NCBI GenBank assembly: GCA_017615065.1
Contig: JAGAAY010000022.1
Span: forward strand, 1 to 42,238
DNA length: 42,238 bases
Origin: Bacteroidales bacterium
Lineage (GTDB): Bacteria > Bacteroidota > Bacteroidia > Bacteroidales > UBA932
Direction: 5' to 3'
The notes below the pieces were generated by a model. The model was not told the DNA's origin, made no database searches, and worked only from the letters and a program-made list of their open reading frames with translations. The position numbers and the translations under genes were made by a program. Below are positions 8,042 through 15,916 of this stretch, piece after piece (position 1 is the stretch's first letter; every line of letters starts with the position of its first letter).

Positions 8042-9442
8042 ATGAAAAAGCAGACAGCTTGCCTTTTTGCCGCGGTGCTCGTGGCCGCTTCGTGCGGGAG
8101 CAGCGCGCGGTTTTCCGTGACCTCCCAAAGGTTCCAGGACGCGGTGTATGCCAGCCCTGTAGCCTTGAGGCCTGCCGACGCCCCCGGTACGGACGAGGTG
8201 GACCAGCTTGTGGATCTTACCCATGAATCGCCTGTGTATATTCTCGGCGGCGGGAACGACACAATAGTCGTCCCGGCCGGCTCGACTGCGATGGTTCAGG
8301 TTGCGCCCGACGCAAAGACAACCACCGTCAACATCTACAACACAGACTCGTATGCGTGGAACTATTCCCGCTACTACACACCCTGGTACCTGAACAGTTA
8401 CTATTACGACCCCTGGTACAGCTGGTCGTATTATGATTCCTACTGGTGGTATTCCCGCCCGTACTCGTACTACAGCCCGTACTATTATCCCTACCGTTAC
8501 GGCTGGTATTACAGTTCATGGTACTATGATCCCTGGTATTATGATCCGTGGTACTATGATTATCACTGGCATCACGGCTATTACAGCCACTACTGGTACC
8601 ACGATTCATGGCACCATCACGGCCATCACCACGGTTTCGGCCCCGGTCACAACTGGACGTCGGGCCGATATGGAGAATCACTGTCCAGCCACTCCGGCAA
8701 TGCGGGTTCCCGCGGCGGCAGGGTGGAAGGCGTAACGCCCACAACCGGTACCGGAGCTACGCGCAACAATGTGGCAAGGGCTGCTTCCAGCGGCTCAACC
8801 CGCACAAGCGGAGTAACTTCTACACGCAACGCTTCAACAATGACGCGCGTTAACCGCACAGCCGGTTCCGTAACGGCAGGTTCGTCTTCAGTCCACAGGG
8901 CCGGCGGATCCACAACCCGCGGAAACGGTTCCCGCAGCAGCTACTCCGGCAGCAATACCGGCAGATCAAGCGGCACAACCGGACGCAGCAGCTATAGCGG
9001 CAGCACAACGGGCCGTAGCAGCGGAACCACCGGCCGCAGCAGCAGTTACAGCGGTGGCTCTTCTCGCGGAAGCAGCTATTCCGGCGGCAGCACCCGTTCA
9101 TACAGTGGCAGCTCGCGTTCATACAGCGGCAGCAGCAACTATCGCAGTGCCGGCAGCTCTTCCCGCAGCAGCGGAAGCAGCTATTCCGGAGGTTCCCGCA
9201 GCAGCGGCGGCAGTTCTTCCGTACGTTCATCCGGCAGTTATTCCGGTGGCTCCCGCAGCAGCGGAAGCAGTTATTCGGGAGGTTCCCGCAGCAGCGGAAG
9301 CAGTTATTCCGGCGGTTCATCCCGCAGCAGCGGCAGCAGCTATGGCGGCAGCTCCCGTTCTTCCGGCGGCGGATCTTCGCACTCCAGTGGCGGTGGCGGC
9401 GGTTCCCACTCCAGCGGCGGCGGTGGCGGCGGACGCAGATAA
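8042..9442 (+). CDS. Low-complexity surface lipoprotein: Tyr/Trp-rich block, His cluster, Ser/Gly/Arg repeat tail
   Basis: 466 aa with a lipobox (VAASC, Cys18). Residues ~19-100 look globular. Residues ~101-190 are extremely aromatic (runs such as YYDPWYSWSYYDSYWWYSRP and repeated WYYDP units). A His cluster follows (~186-198, HHHGHHHG). From ~285 to the end the protein is Ser/Gly/Arg/Tyr with near-tandem units of the form YSGGSRSSGSS, ending in poly-Gly and RR. Unusually for this genome there is a strong ribosome site (AGGAGG, 8030-8035). A FadL-type porin follows 13-25 nt later, so the two may be co-expressed. Function is unknown; adhesive or matrix-like roles are speculation. Similar Tyr/Trp- and Ser/Gly-rich hypothetical proteins are familiar from Bacteroidota. 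Confidence 0.75.
   Translation: MKKQTACLFAAVLVAASCGSSARFSVTSQRFQDAVYASPVALRPADAPGTDEVDQLVDLTHESPVYILGGGNDTIVVPAGSTAMVQVAPDAKTTTVNIYNTDSYAWNYSRYYTPWYLNSYYYDPWYSWSYYDSYWWYSRPYSYYSPYYYPYRYGWYYSSWYYDPWYYDPWYYDYHWHHGYYSHYWYHDSWHHHGHHHGFGPGHNWTSGRYGESLSSHSGNAGSRGGRVEGVTPTTGTGATRNNVARAASSGSTRTSGVTSTRNASTMTRVNRTAGSVTAGSSSVHRAGGSTTRGNGSRSSYSGSNTGRSSGTTGRSSYSGSTTGRSSGTTGRSSSYSGGSSRGSSYSGGSTRSYSGSSRSYSGSSNYRSAGSSSRSSGSSYSGGSRSSGGSSSVRSSGSYSGGSRSSGSSYSGGSRSSGSSYSGGSSRSSGSSYGGSSRSSGGGSSHSSGGGGGSHSSGGGGGGRR
8940..9440 (+). repeat. Degenerate tandem repeat encoding Ser/Gly/Arg units
   Basis: The 3' third of the lipoprotein gene consists of imperfect units built on TCCCGCAGCAGCGGAAGCAG and TATTCCGGCGGT, coding for YSGGSRSSGSS-like peptides. 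Copy number could vary by slippage or recombination. Confidence 0.65.
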
Positions 9443-9467
9443 TACAACGATTTAAATGTTTATCGAT

Positions 9468-11063
9468 ATGAAAAGATTAGTGGCAGCCCTTATGCTCCTG
9501 GGAGCAGTGGTGCCCCTGGGAGCCCAGTCTTTTTGGGACGCATATAATTTCTCGCAGACCAACTATTACGGAACTGCCCGTTCGGTGGCCCTCGGCAATG
9601 CCATGACCGCCGTAGGAGGAGACCTGGGATCCGTTGAATTCAACCCCGCCGGTGCGGCAGTGTCCACATACTCGCAGTTCGTGCTCACACCTTCAATATC
9701 TGTCTCATCGACAGGTACGATGGGCCAGTACCTGAATGCCGGCGACGAAAAGCCCTATTGCTTCCAGGACTATAATAAGACCCATTCCACAAGGTTCAAG
9801 GTGCCCAACTTCGGCCTCATGCTCAATGTAGACACCGGCCGCAGCCGTGGCATCCGCAACTGGACATTCGGCTTCCTCGGCCATGCTATACAGAACTACC
9901 AGGACAACATTCTGGCAACCGGCACCAATGGGGATACATCCCTGGCAGGTGCGCTTGCCGCGGAGGCTACAGGTTTCCCGCAGGAAAACCTTGTCGCCGA
10001 CTGGTGGGCCAATACCACCCCTCTGCCTTCATGGCGTTCCATGCTGGCATATCAGTCGGGCATCATCGACACATATAATGGCCTTAATTCGGACTATATC
10101 GGCGTTACCGAGAGGCTTCTGCCAGACGGTGGAATCCAGGTTGCCGACAAGCTCAACCAGGAATACGGCGCCCGTCGTAACGGCAACAAGTACGACCTGA
10201 TCACCAACTTCGCCTTCAATGTGTCGGACCGCTTCTTCTTCGGTGTAAATATGGGCATTATCAGCCTTGCATACAGCAGCGAAGAGTATTGGCTGGAGCA
10301 GGCCGCCGATCCTACGAGGTTCGTCCTTGAATATGCCGACGGCACATCGGCCAATTTCGACTATCTGCGTATGCGTTATTCATATGAGGCAAACGGCGCC
10401 GGCATCTATGCCAAGACCGGTTTCCTCTGGAGAGTGACCAATGGTCTTCGCATCGCAGCGGCAATTCAGACACCTACCCTGTATGGCATTACGGAGCGTT
10501 ACGCCACTGATGGCAAGACGGTTCTGTCGGATTCAGAAACCAGCGCAAAGACTCCTCAGGGCGAATGGACATATGACATGGTCAGCCCCTGGCTGTACAA
10601 TGTGGGTATTGCATACACAATCGGCAATATGGTTCTCCTCAGCGCCGATTATGAACATTGCGATTACAGTTCCATGAGGTTCCGTTCGTATGATTACGAC
10701 TTCACTGCGACCAATAATGAGATAAAGGACCTCATGGGCAGCAGGCACAATTTCAGGGCCGGTGCGGAAGTCCGCGTCCTTCCCGAACTTGCAGTCCGCG
10801 GCGGTTATACCTATTCCACGCATCCCCAGAAGGATTATCTCAACGGAGATCATTCCTCCTGGTCCGTGGGCCTGGGATACAGCTCGCCCGGTTCCTTCTT
10901 TGCCGATCTGGCCGTTCGCGTACAGACTCTCCCCGAGGAGCACCTGAACATCTACAGCGATTATGCATATGACGCCGCAGGCGTTCTGCAAATGCCTTCT
11001 CCCACCGTGAACATCGACACCCGTCTCATCGACGCTCTGGTCACAGTAGGCTGGAGATTCTAA
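9468..11063 (+). CDS. OmpP1/FadL/TodX family outer membrane transport protein
   Basis: FadL-family porins carry hydrophobic molecules across the outer membrane; the substrate is not predictable here. The product is 531 aa from the ATG at 9468, which places a clean signal peptide (MKRLVAALMLLGAVVPLGAQ) at the N-terminus; an in-frame ATG at 9456 would add four residues. The family start pattern TARSVALGNAMTAVGGDLGSVEFNPAG is present (the NPA motif at the mouth of the FadL hatch). The rest is beta-barrel-like with a terminal strand ending VTVGWRF, as expected for BAM-dependent insertion. It lies close downstream of the low-complexity lipoprotein and is followed by a two-way terminator. Confidence 0.88.
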   Translation: MKRLVAALMLLGAVVPLGAQSFWDAYNFSQTNYYGTARSVALGNAMTAVGGDLGSVEFNPAGAAVSTYSQFVLTPSISVSSTGTMGQYLNAGDEKPYCFQDYNKTHSTRFKVPNFGLMLNVDTGRSRGIRNWTFGFLGHAIQNYQDNILATGTNGDTSLAGALAAEATGFPQENLVADWWANTTPLPSWRSMLAYQSGIIDTYNGLNSDYIGVTERLLPDGGIQVADKLNQEYGARRNGNKYDLITNFAFNVSDRFFFGVNMGIISLAYSSEEYWLEQAADPTRFVLEYADGTSANFDYLRMRYSYEANGAGIYAKTGFLWRVTNGLRIAAAIQTPTLYGITERYATDGKTVLSDSETSAKTPQGEWTYDMVSPWLYNVGIAYTIGNMVLLSADYEHCDYSSMRFRSYDYDFTATNNEIKDLMGSRHNFRAGAEVRVLPELAVRGGYTYSTHPQKDYLNGDHSSWSVGLGYSSPGSFFADLAVRVQTLPEEHLNIYSDYAYDAAGVLQMPSPTVNIDTRLIDALVTVGWRF

Positions 11064-11077
11064 AGAGACTTCGCAAT

Positions 11078-11118
11078 AAAATTTAAGCCGGCTCCTGAGA
11101 GTCGGCTTAAATTGTTTT
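11078..11118. terminator. Bidirectional rho-independent terminator
   Basis: Stem AATTTAAGCCGGC (11080-11092) pairs with GTCGGCTTAAATT (11101-11113, one G-T pair), 8-nt loop. It is followed by GTTTTTA on the plus strand and a T-rich run on the minus strand. It separates the convergent fadL-type and TMEM43-type genes. Confidence 0.85.
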
Positions 11119-11133
11119 TATGAAGCTTCAGGA

Positions 11134-12432
11134 TTACTCCTTCGGTGCTTCGGGTTCTGCAGGTGCTGCAGGCTCTGCAGGTGCTGCGGGAGCCTCGGGT
11201 GCGGCTGCGGGTGCCGGTGCGGGAGCTGCTGCAGCTTCGGCTGCTTTCTTTTCCTTGCTGCGCTTGCCAAGGAACCAGATGAGACCGCCTACGATGGCCA
11301 GCAGCAGGATTGCGGTGAGAGGCCTGTAGAACAGCCATGCGATAGCGATGACGATGATGCCCCATGCGAGAGCAAGTGCGCCAGCTACCAGACCGGTGCC
11401 GAGGGATGCGATATTGGAGAGGAACGGGAGAACCTTGAGGAGCTTGACAAGGATGTCGAAGATGTTCTTGAAGCCCATGAACAGCAGGAGGATGCCCAGG
11501 AAGCGGAGAACCCAGCAGAGCATCTTGTTGTTGGCCTTCTCGGTTGCGAACATTTCTTCCATGCTCACGGTGCCTTCGGTGAGAACCAGGAGGGTCTTGC
11601 CGTTCTTTGCGGTGTACTCCTCGAAGGTGTTGCCGTTAACCTTTGCAAGGATGGAAACATCGCCTTCTGCGGGAACATAGTTGAAGGTTACGCGGACATC
11701 ACCCACTTCAGGGATGTTGGGATCTGCGCCAAAGTATACCACGTTGGTGCTGGTGTGAACATAGCCTTCTGCGTTGGCAGCCTTCCTTACCTTGAGAACC
11801 TGCTGGTTGAATGTGTTGACCACCTTGGGATCGAGTTCAACGTTGAGGGGCTTGGAATCGTTGATCTGGGAGATGAGGTCGTGAGGGAACACATATGCGC
11901 CGAAGGAGACATTCTCTGCCATCCAGCTGTCATTGTCGATGTTCACGACAACAGTGTTGTCAACATTGCGATAATCGGGATCCTCGAAGTTGGCGGAGTT
12001 CTGTGTGAACATGGTCCACTCCTTCTCGTAGGTGTAGGTGGTGATGGTTTCTTCACCGCCGCCAACCTTGTCGTGGGTCTCGGTATGGGTGTGCTCTACC
12101 CACTGATAATACTCAACGCTGCGGCTGAGTCTTGTTGCATTGAGGCTGATGCCGAAAACACCGTCGGTGAGGATGTCTTCAGTCTTGGCAAGGCCGGAAG
12201 CATGAATCATGTGGCCATCATACTCGGCTTTTACCTCGTTGATGTCGTTCTTCATGTCGACACATTCTTTCTCTGCCTGCTTGAGCATCTTGGTGGTTTT
12301 CACCGTACGACCCTCGTTCCAGAAGAGGAGGATGGTGGCCGCAATGACCATGATGAAGCCGGTGCCTACGTTGCTGCCGCTCTTCTTCAGACGCTGGCCG
12401 TAGGAGGTTGTAGTAACTTTTTGAAACGCCAT
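11134..12432 (-). CDS. TMEM43-like membrane protein
   Basis: The 432-aa protein begins MAFQKVTTTSYGQRLKKSG and has an early membrane segment (VGTGFIMVIAATILLFWNEG, ~22-41), then a large extracytoplasmic domain (~45-305) and three or four C-terminal helices (from ~306), the TMEM43/LUMA arrangement. The motif RLSRSVEYYQWVEHTHTETHDK and the acidic segment after it are typical of bacterial TMEM43. The C-terminal tail from ~395 is a low-complexity Ala/Pro/Glu stretch. Bacterial function is not established. It is the third gene of an operon with an alpha/beta hydrolase and pncB (29-nt gap). Confidence 0.85.
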   Translation of the reverse strand: MAFQKVTTTSYGQRLKKSGSNVGTGFIMVIAATILLFWNEGRTVKTTKMLKQAEKECVDMKNDINEVKAEYDGHMIHASGLAKTEDILTDGVFGISLNATRLSRSVEYYQWVEHTHTETHDKVGGGEETITTYTYEKEWTMFTQNSANFEDPDYRNVDNTVVVNIDNDSWMAENVSFGAYVFPHDLISQINDSKPLNVELDPKVVNTFNQQVLKVRKAANAEGYVHTSTNVVYFGADPNIPEVGDVRVTFNYVPAEGDVSILAKVNGNTFEEYTAKNGKTLLVLTEGTVSMEEMFATEKANNKMLCWVLRFLGILLLFMGFKNIFDILVKLLKVLPFLSNIASLGTGLVAGALALAWGIIVIAIAWLFYRPLTAILLLAIVGGLIWFLGKRSKEKKAAEAAAAPAPAPAAAPEAPAAPAEPAAPAEPEAPKE

Positions 12433-12461
12433 AAGTTAAAATTTAAATGGTTGAAAAATGA

Positions 12462-13940
12462 TTAGATATTGATTGAAAACTGTTCTATTTCCTTTACCAG
12501 GTTGTCGATGATGCCCATCTTGCAGTCGTACAGGGCATCGGAAATGTCTACCTTATAATAATGGGGGTTTATGAGACGCCTTTCCGCCGGGCTGAAGCTG
12601 GCCAGGTTGGCATCGAAGAACGCCTTCTTCTCAAGCAGAGTGTGCCGGGGGGCGCAACGCTCTCCTTTGTCGATGACGGGAAGCTGAAGGGGTCTTGCCT
12701 CGTATTCGCCGGCCTTGAAGGTGAGACTCTTGTAGTGGTCGTACTCGTCGCGCACCGTGATGGTTTTACCGTCTGCGATGTCCTTGTCCAGGGCGTCTCC
12801 GCGGAGGCAGGTGACATCGGCCTTGTTGATTCCGCCCACGCTGATCCTCCAGGTGATCTGGAATCCGGGGTTGATGAGCTTGATCTTGTCTTCCGAGCGT
12901 TTGAGAACAGGCTGGTCTCCGATTTGGACAAGTTTGTACACATTGCCGAAGCAGGGGGCTTCCTTGCTTGTTGCGATGGCGTCGCCCACTCCGTAACTGT
13001 CGATTCGGGCGCCCTGGCGCTCCAGGTCCGTGATAAGATATTCGTCCAGGCTGTTGGTGGCGAAAATCTTGCACCCGGTGAGGCCGGCGGCGTCCAGTTT
13101 TTCCCGCACCTTGATCGAAAGGTATGCTAGGTCTCCGCTGTCCAGCCTTACGCCGTATCCGTAGGGATAATCATTGCCGATGCCGCAGTCACGGAATGCC
13201 CTTATGGCATTGAGTACGCCGCAGCGCAGGGTGTCATATGTGTCGATGAGGAGGATAATATTCTCTCCCTGATGTGTGCGGATATAGTCGCAGAAGGCTT
13301 CGTATTCTCCCTTTACGGTTGAACCGTATGAGGTTACATAGCTGTGGGCCATGGTTCCCGTGGAGGGAACGCCGTTCATCGCTCCGGTGAGGATGTTGGA
13401 CGTGCTTGCGCAGCCCGCGATGATTGCCGCCTTGGCGCCGTACGTTGCGGCCCAGGGACCATGGGCGCGCCTGGAACCGAATTCACTCACGGGGCGGGAG
13501 GTGGACCTGCAAACCCTGGAGGCCTTGGTGGCAACAGCCATCTGGTGGTTGAGGATGCACAGCATGGGCGTTTCCAGAACCTGGGCCTCGATGAGCGGCC
13601 CCACGACTGTTACTATCGGCTGGGTGGGGAACACTATCTCACCCTCGCGCATTGCGTATACCTGCCCCGTGAATTTCATGGTGGACAGGTATTTGCGGAA
13701 CTCTGCATATGAGTCTCCGGGGAGGAATTTCTCGTAGAAATCCTCGCTTTCCGTGCCCAGGTGCCTCACCATGTCTATCACTTCTTCCGTACCGCTTACC
13801 ACCGCCCAGTTGTTGTTTTCCGGGGCTTTGCGGTAAAACAGGTTGAATACCGCCTGTTCGCGGTATTTACCTGTTTCCAGGTACGACTTTCCCATGGTGT
13901 ACTGGTACTTGTCGGAGCAATATGCGTTGTTGAGGGACAT
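12462..13940 (-). CDS. pncB: Nicotinate phosphoribosyltransferase
   Basis: Converts nicotinate and PRPP to nicotinate mononucleotide in the NAD salvage (Preiss-Handler) route. At 492 aa it is the longer bacterial type. Recognisable regions: the N-terminal SDKYQYTMGKSYLETG, the substrate region SEFGSRRAHGPWAATYGAKAAIIAGCASTSN, the phosphorylated-His segment GTMAHSYVTSYGS and the PRPP-binding part YGVRLDSGDLAYLSIKVREKLDAAG. The C-terminus carries the typical long NAPRTase extension. The start overlaps the hydrolase stop by one base (TAATG), so translation is coupled. With nadK at 39220 it is one of two NAD-metabolism genes in the window. Confidence 0.94.
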   Translation of the reverse strand: MSLNNAYCSDKYQYTMGKSYLETGKYREQAVFNLFYRKAPENNNWAVVSGTEEVIDMVRHLGTESEDFYEKFLPGDSYAEFRKYLSTMKFTGQVYAMREGEIVFPTQPIVTVVGPLIEAQVLETPMLCILNHQMAVATKASRVCRSTSRPVSEFGSRRAHGPWAATYGAKAAIIAGCASTSNILTGAMNGVPSTGTMAHSYVTSYGSTVKGEYEAFCDYIRTHQGENIILLIDTYDTLRCGVLNAIRAFRDCGIGNDYPYGYGVRLDSGDLAYLSIKVREKLDAAGLTGCKIFATNSLDEYLITDLERQGARIDSYGVGDAIATSKEAPCFGNVYKLVQIGDQPVLKRSEDKIKLINPGFQITWRISVGGINKADVTCLRGDALDKDIADGKTITVRDEYDHYKSLTFKAGEYEARPLQLPVIDKGERCAPRHTLLEKKAFFDANLASFSPAERRLINPHYYKVDISDALYDCKMGIIDNLVKEIEQFSINI

Positions 13941-14911
13941 TAATAATTGGTGAGGCTCTTTGCTTTTTCGAGGAATGCCTTTACGCGGGCGTGATACTCT
14001 TCAGTATGCCTCTGGTATGAGTTGGCGTGAACCGAGCCTTCAGTGACCCAGAGCTCCTTGTAGCCCTGTGTCTTGGCTTCGTAGTTCCTGTATACATGGT
14101 CTACCGGTACGAAGTCATCGGCATCGCCATGGATGAATAGCATGGGCCTGGTGCATTTTGCAAGCTGCTTTACCGAGGAAGCCTCCTTGAAGCTCCAGCC
14201 GTAACGGTGCTTGCAAACTATGCTTGCACTGGTGAGCACGGGGAAAGGAGGAAGGTGGAAACTGTCCTTGAGGTTGCCTTTGAGCTGGTCCCAAACCGAG
14301 GAGTAGCCGCAGTCTTCCACGAATGCGCGGATGTACTGGGGCAGGAAATCGCCGCTCATCATCATGGTTGTGGCACCGCCCATCGACACACCGTGAATTA
14401 CAGTGAAGTCGTTGGGCCATATGTCGTGGGCCACTTCAGCGAGTTTCTCGACGTCGAAGCGGTCGTACCAGCCCATCTGGATGGCGTCGCCCTCCGAATA
14501 TCCGTGATACTGAAGGTCCGGAACCATTACGTTATAGTTGAAATCGTCCCTGTACATTTTTACGAGATACAGGAATACGAAGTGGTTGTCGCCATAGCCG
14601 TGAACCACGACGGCGTTGCCCTCTGCGGTTTCCGGATTCTTGGCGGCGGCATATACGGCGTGCACTTTGTTGCCGTGGAAGCCCACGATAAAGGTGTCGC
14701 GCATTTCGCCCTGGGCCACCAGATCGTCGTACCAGGCGATGACACCGGGGCAGAGAGAGTCCGCTTTGTGGCGGGTTCTCTGGATTTCTCCTTCGTCGGA
14801 ACCGTGGGGAGTGGGAACCAGTGCGTAGTTGCACATGTATTTGCCTACGAGGCAGCTGGATGTGGTCAGGACCAGCAGGAGCATCGCTCCGATATGGATT
14901 AGTTTTTTCAT
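13940..14911 (-). CDS. Alpha/beta hydrolase lipoprotein
   Basis: The 323-aa product has a lipobox (LTTSSC, Cys20), so it should be anchored on the outer face of a membrane. The fold is alpha/beta hydrolase (BAAT/dienelactone-hydrolase-like): an oxyanion HGYGDN at ~104-109, nucleophile Ser176 in GVSMGG, acid Asp265 in HGDADDFVP and base His295 in EGSVHANSY. The region ends in a short helical tail. The substrate is not predictable. It is first in the operon with pncB and TMEM43, driven by the promoter at 14941-14971 which sits back to back with the glycerophosphodiesterase promoter. Confidence 0.88.
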   Translation of the reverse strand: MKKLIHIGAMLLLVLTTSSCLVGKYMCNYALVPTPHGSDEGEIQRTRHKADSLCPGVIAWYDDLVAQGEMRDTFIVGFHGNKVHAVYAAAKNPETAEGNAVVVHGYGDNHFVFLYLVKMYRDDFNYNVMVPDLQYHGYSEGDAIQMGWYDRFDVEKLAEVAHDIWPNDFTVIHGVSMGGATTMMMSGDFLPQYIRAFVEDCGYSSVWDQLKGNLKDSFHLPPFPVLTSASIVCKHRYGWSFKEASSVKQLAKCTRPMLFIHGDADDFVPVDHVYRNYEAKTQGYKELWVTEGSVHANSYQRHTEEYHARVKAFLEKAKSLTNY

Positions 14912-14940
14912 GGTCGGTTATTACGTATTATAACAAAAGA

Positions 14941-14971
14941 CAAATATAACAAAAAAACCAATTTTTGCAAA
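14941..14971 (-). promoter_or_regulatory. Promoter of hydrolase-pncB-TMEM43
   Basis: Minus strand TTTG (14971-14968), 19-nt spacer, TATATTTG (14948-14941), 30 nt before the start. Confidence 0.75.
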
Positions 14972-14975
14972 ATTG
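14959..14975. promoter_or_regulatory. Near-perfect palindrome shared by two divergent promoters
   Basis: CAATTTT-TGC-AAAATTG covers the upstream boxes of both divergent promoters and could be an operator for a shared regulator. No regulator gene is adjacent. Confidence 0.4.
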
Positions 14976-15003
14976 ATTTAATCGTCATTAATGATTATAT
15001 TTG
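14973..15003 (+). promoter_or_regulatory. Promoter of the glycerophosphodiesterase-glpT pair
   Basis: TTG (14973-14975), 20-nt spacer, TATATTTG (14996-15003), 28 nt before the start codon. Confidence 0.7.
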
Positions 15004-15031
15004 TAGCTGCTAAACACTGAAACGTACTTTT

Positions 15032-15916
15032 ATGAAAAAGACTGTACTGATTATGGCCGCCATTGCGGCTGTCATGTCCTGCAACGGGAAAAGATTCGTC
15101 GATGTCCAGGCACACCGCGGCGGAGCCGGGCTCATGCCTGAGAATACGATATCGGCAATGAAAAACGCCATCGACCTCAAGGTGAACACCCTGGAACTGG
15201 ACGTTCACGTGTCCCAGGACGGCAAGGTTGTGGTTTCTCACGACAGCTATTTCCATCCGCGCTATTCCACCCGACCGGACGGAACCCTTATCCAGAGCGG
15301 CGATCCCAAGGAATACCTTTATACGATGCCTTATGACAGCATCGTCAAGTACGATGTGGGACTCAGGCACGTGGAGCGCTGGCCGGACCAGGTGAAGGTG
15401 GCGGAGGTCAAGCCCCTGGTGGGAGACCTCATCGACTTTGCAGAGGCCTATGCGAAGGAAAAGGGCGTGAAGCCGATGCAGTACAATATTGAAATCAAGG
15501 TGCGTGAGGGAGAAGGAGAGGGGACTCTCTGGCCGGGCTACAAGGAGTTCTGCGACATCTGCATCCCCGTGCTGCTGGAAAAGAATCTGGGCAACAGGCT
15601 CATCGTCCAGTGCTTCGATGTCCGCGCCCTCGAGTACATGCATGAGAAATGGCCGGATCTTATCCTTTCATACCTCACCGATGACGACGAACCGGATATC
15701 GAGGAGATACTGGGCAACCTTAGCTTTACTCCTCAGTGGTGGAGCCCCCATTACAGCGTGGTAACCCCGGAGAATGTTAAATATTGCCACAAGCTTGGAA
15801 TCAAGGTTGTGCCGTGGACGGTTGACGAACCGGAGGATATGCAGCGCATGGTAGACTGCGGCGTTGAGGCCATCATCTCCAATTATCCCGACAGACTCAT
15901 TGAAGTAGTAAGATAA
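15032..15916 (+). CDS. Glycerophosphodiester phosphodiesterase lipoprotein
   Basis: Hydrolyses glycerophosphodiesters to glycerol-3-phosphate and an alcohol. The 294-aa protein has a lipobox (AVMSC, Cys17) and the GDPD fold: the HRGGAGLMPENT catalytic/metal motif, NTLELDVHVSQDGKVVVSHD (metal-binding Glu/Asp and second catalytic His), EIKVREGEGEGT and a C-terminal VVPWTVDEPEDMQRMVDCGVEAIISNYPD. The lipid anchor places it in the periplasm, so it can feed the transporter encoded next. The stop overlaps the GlpT start (TAATG). It follows its promoter at 14973-15003. Confidence 0.93.
   Translation: MKKTVLIMAAIAAVMSCNGKRFVDVQAHRGGAGLMPENTISAMKNAIDLKVNTLELDVHVSQDGKVVVSHDSYFHPRYSTRPDGTLIQSGDPKEYLYTMPYDSIVKYDVGLRHVERWPDQVKVAEVKPLVGDLIDFAEAYAKEKGVKPMQYNIEIKVREGEGEGTLWPGYKEFCDICIPVLLEKNLGNRLIVQCFDVRALEYMHEKWPDLILSYLTDDDEPDIEEILGNLSFTPQWWSPHYSVVTPENVKYCHKLGIKVVPWTVDEPEDMQRMVDCGVEAIISNYPDRLIEVVR

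Noticed and set aside
8850-9320. Cys/Arg/Asn-rich 156-aa frame antisense to the low-complexity lipoprotein
   Set aside because: Produced by reading the repeat codons backwards; no start context or homology.
8940-9440. CRISPR array in the repetitive stretch
   Set aside because: Units are short, degenerate and in frame with a Ser/Gly/Arg protein; no constant repeats with unique spacers.
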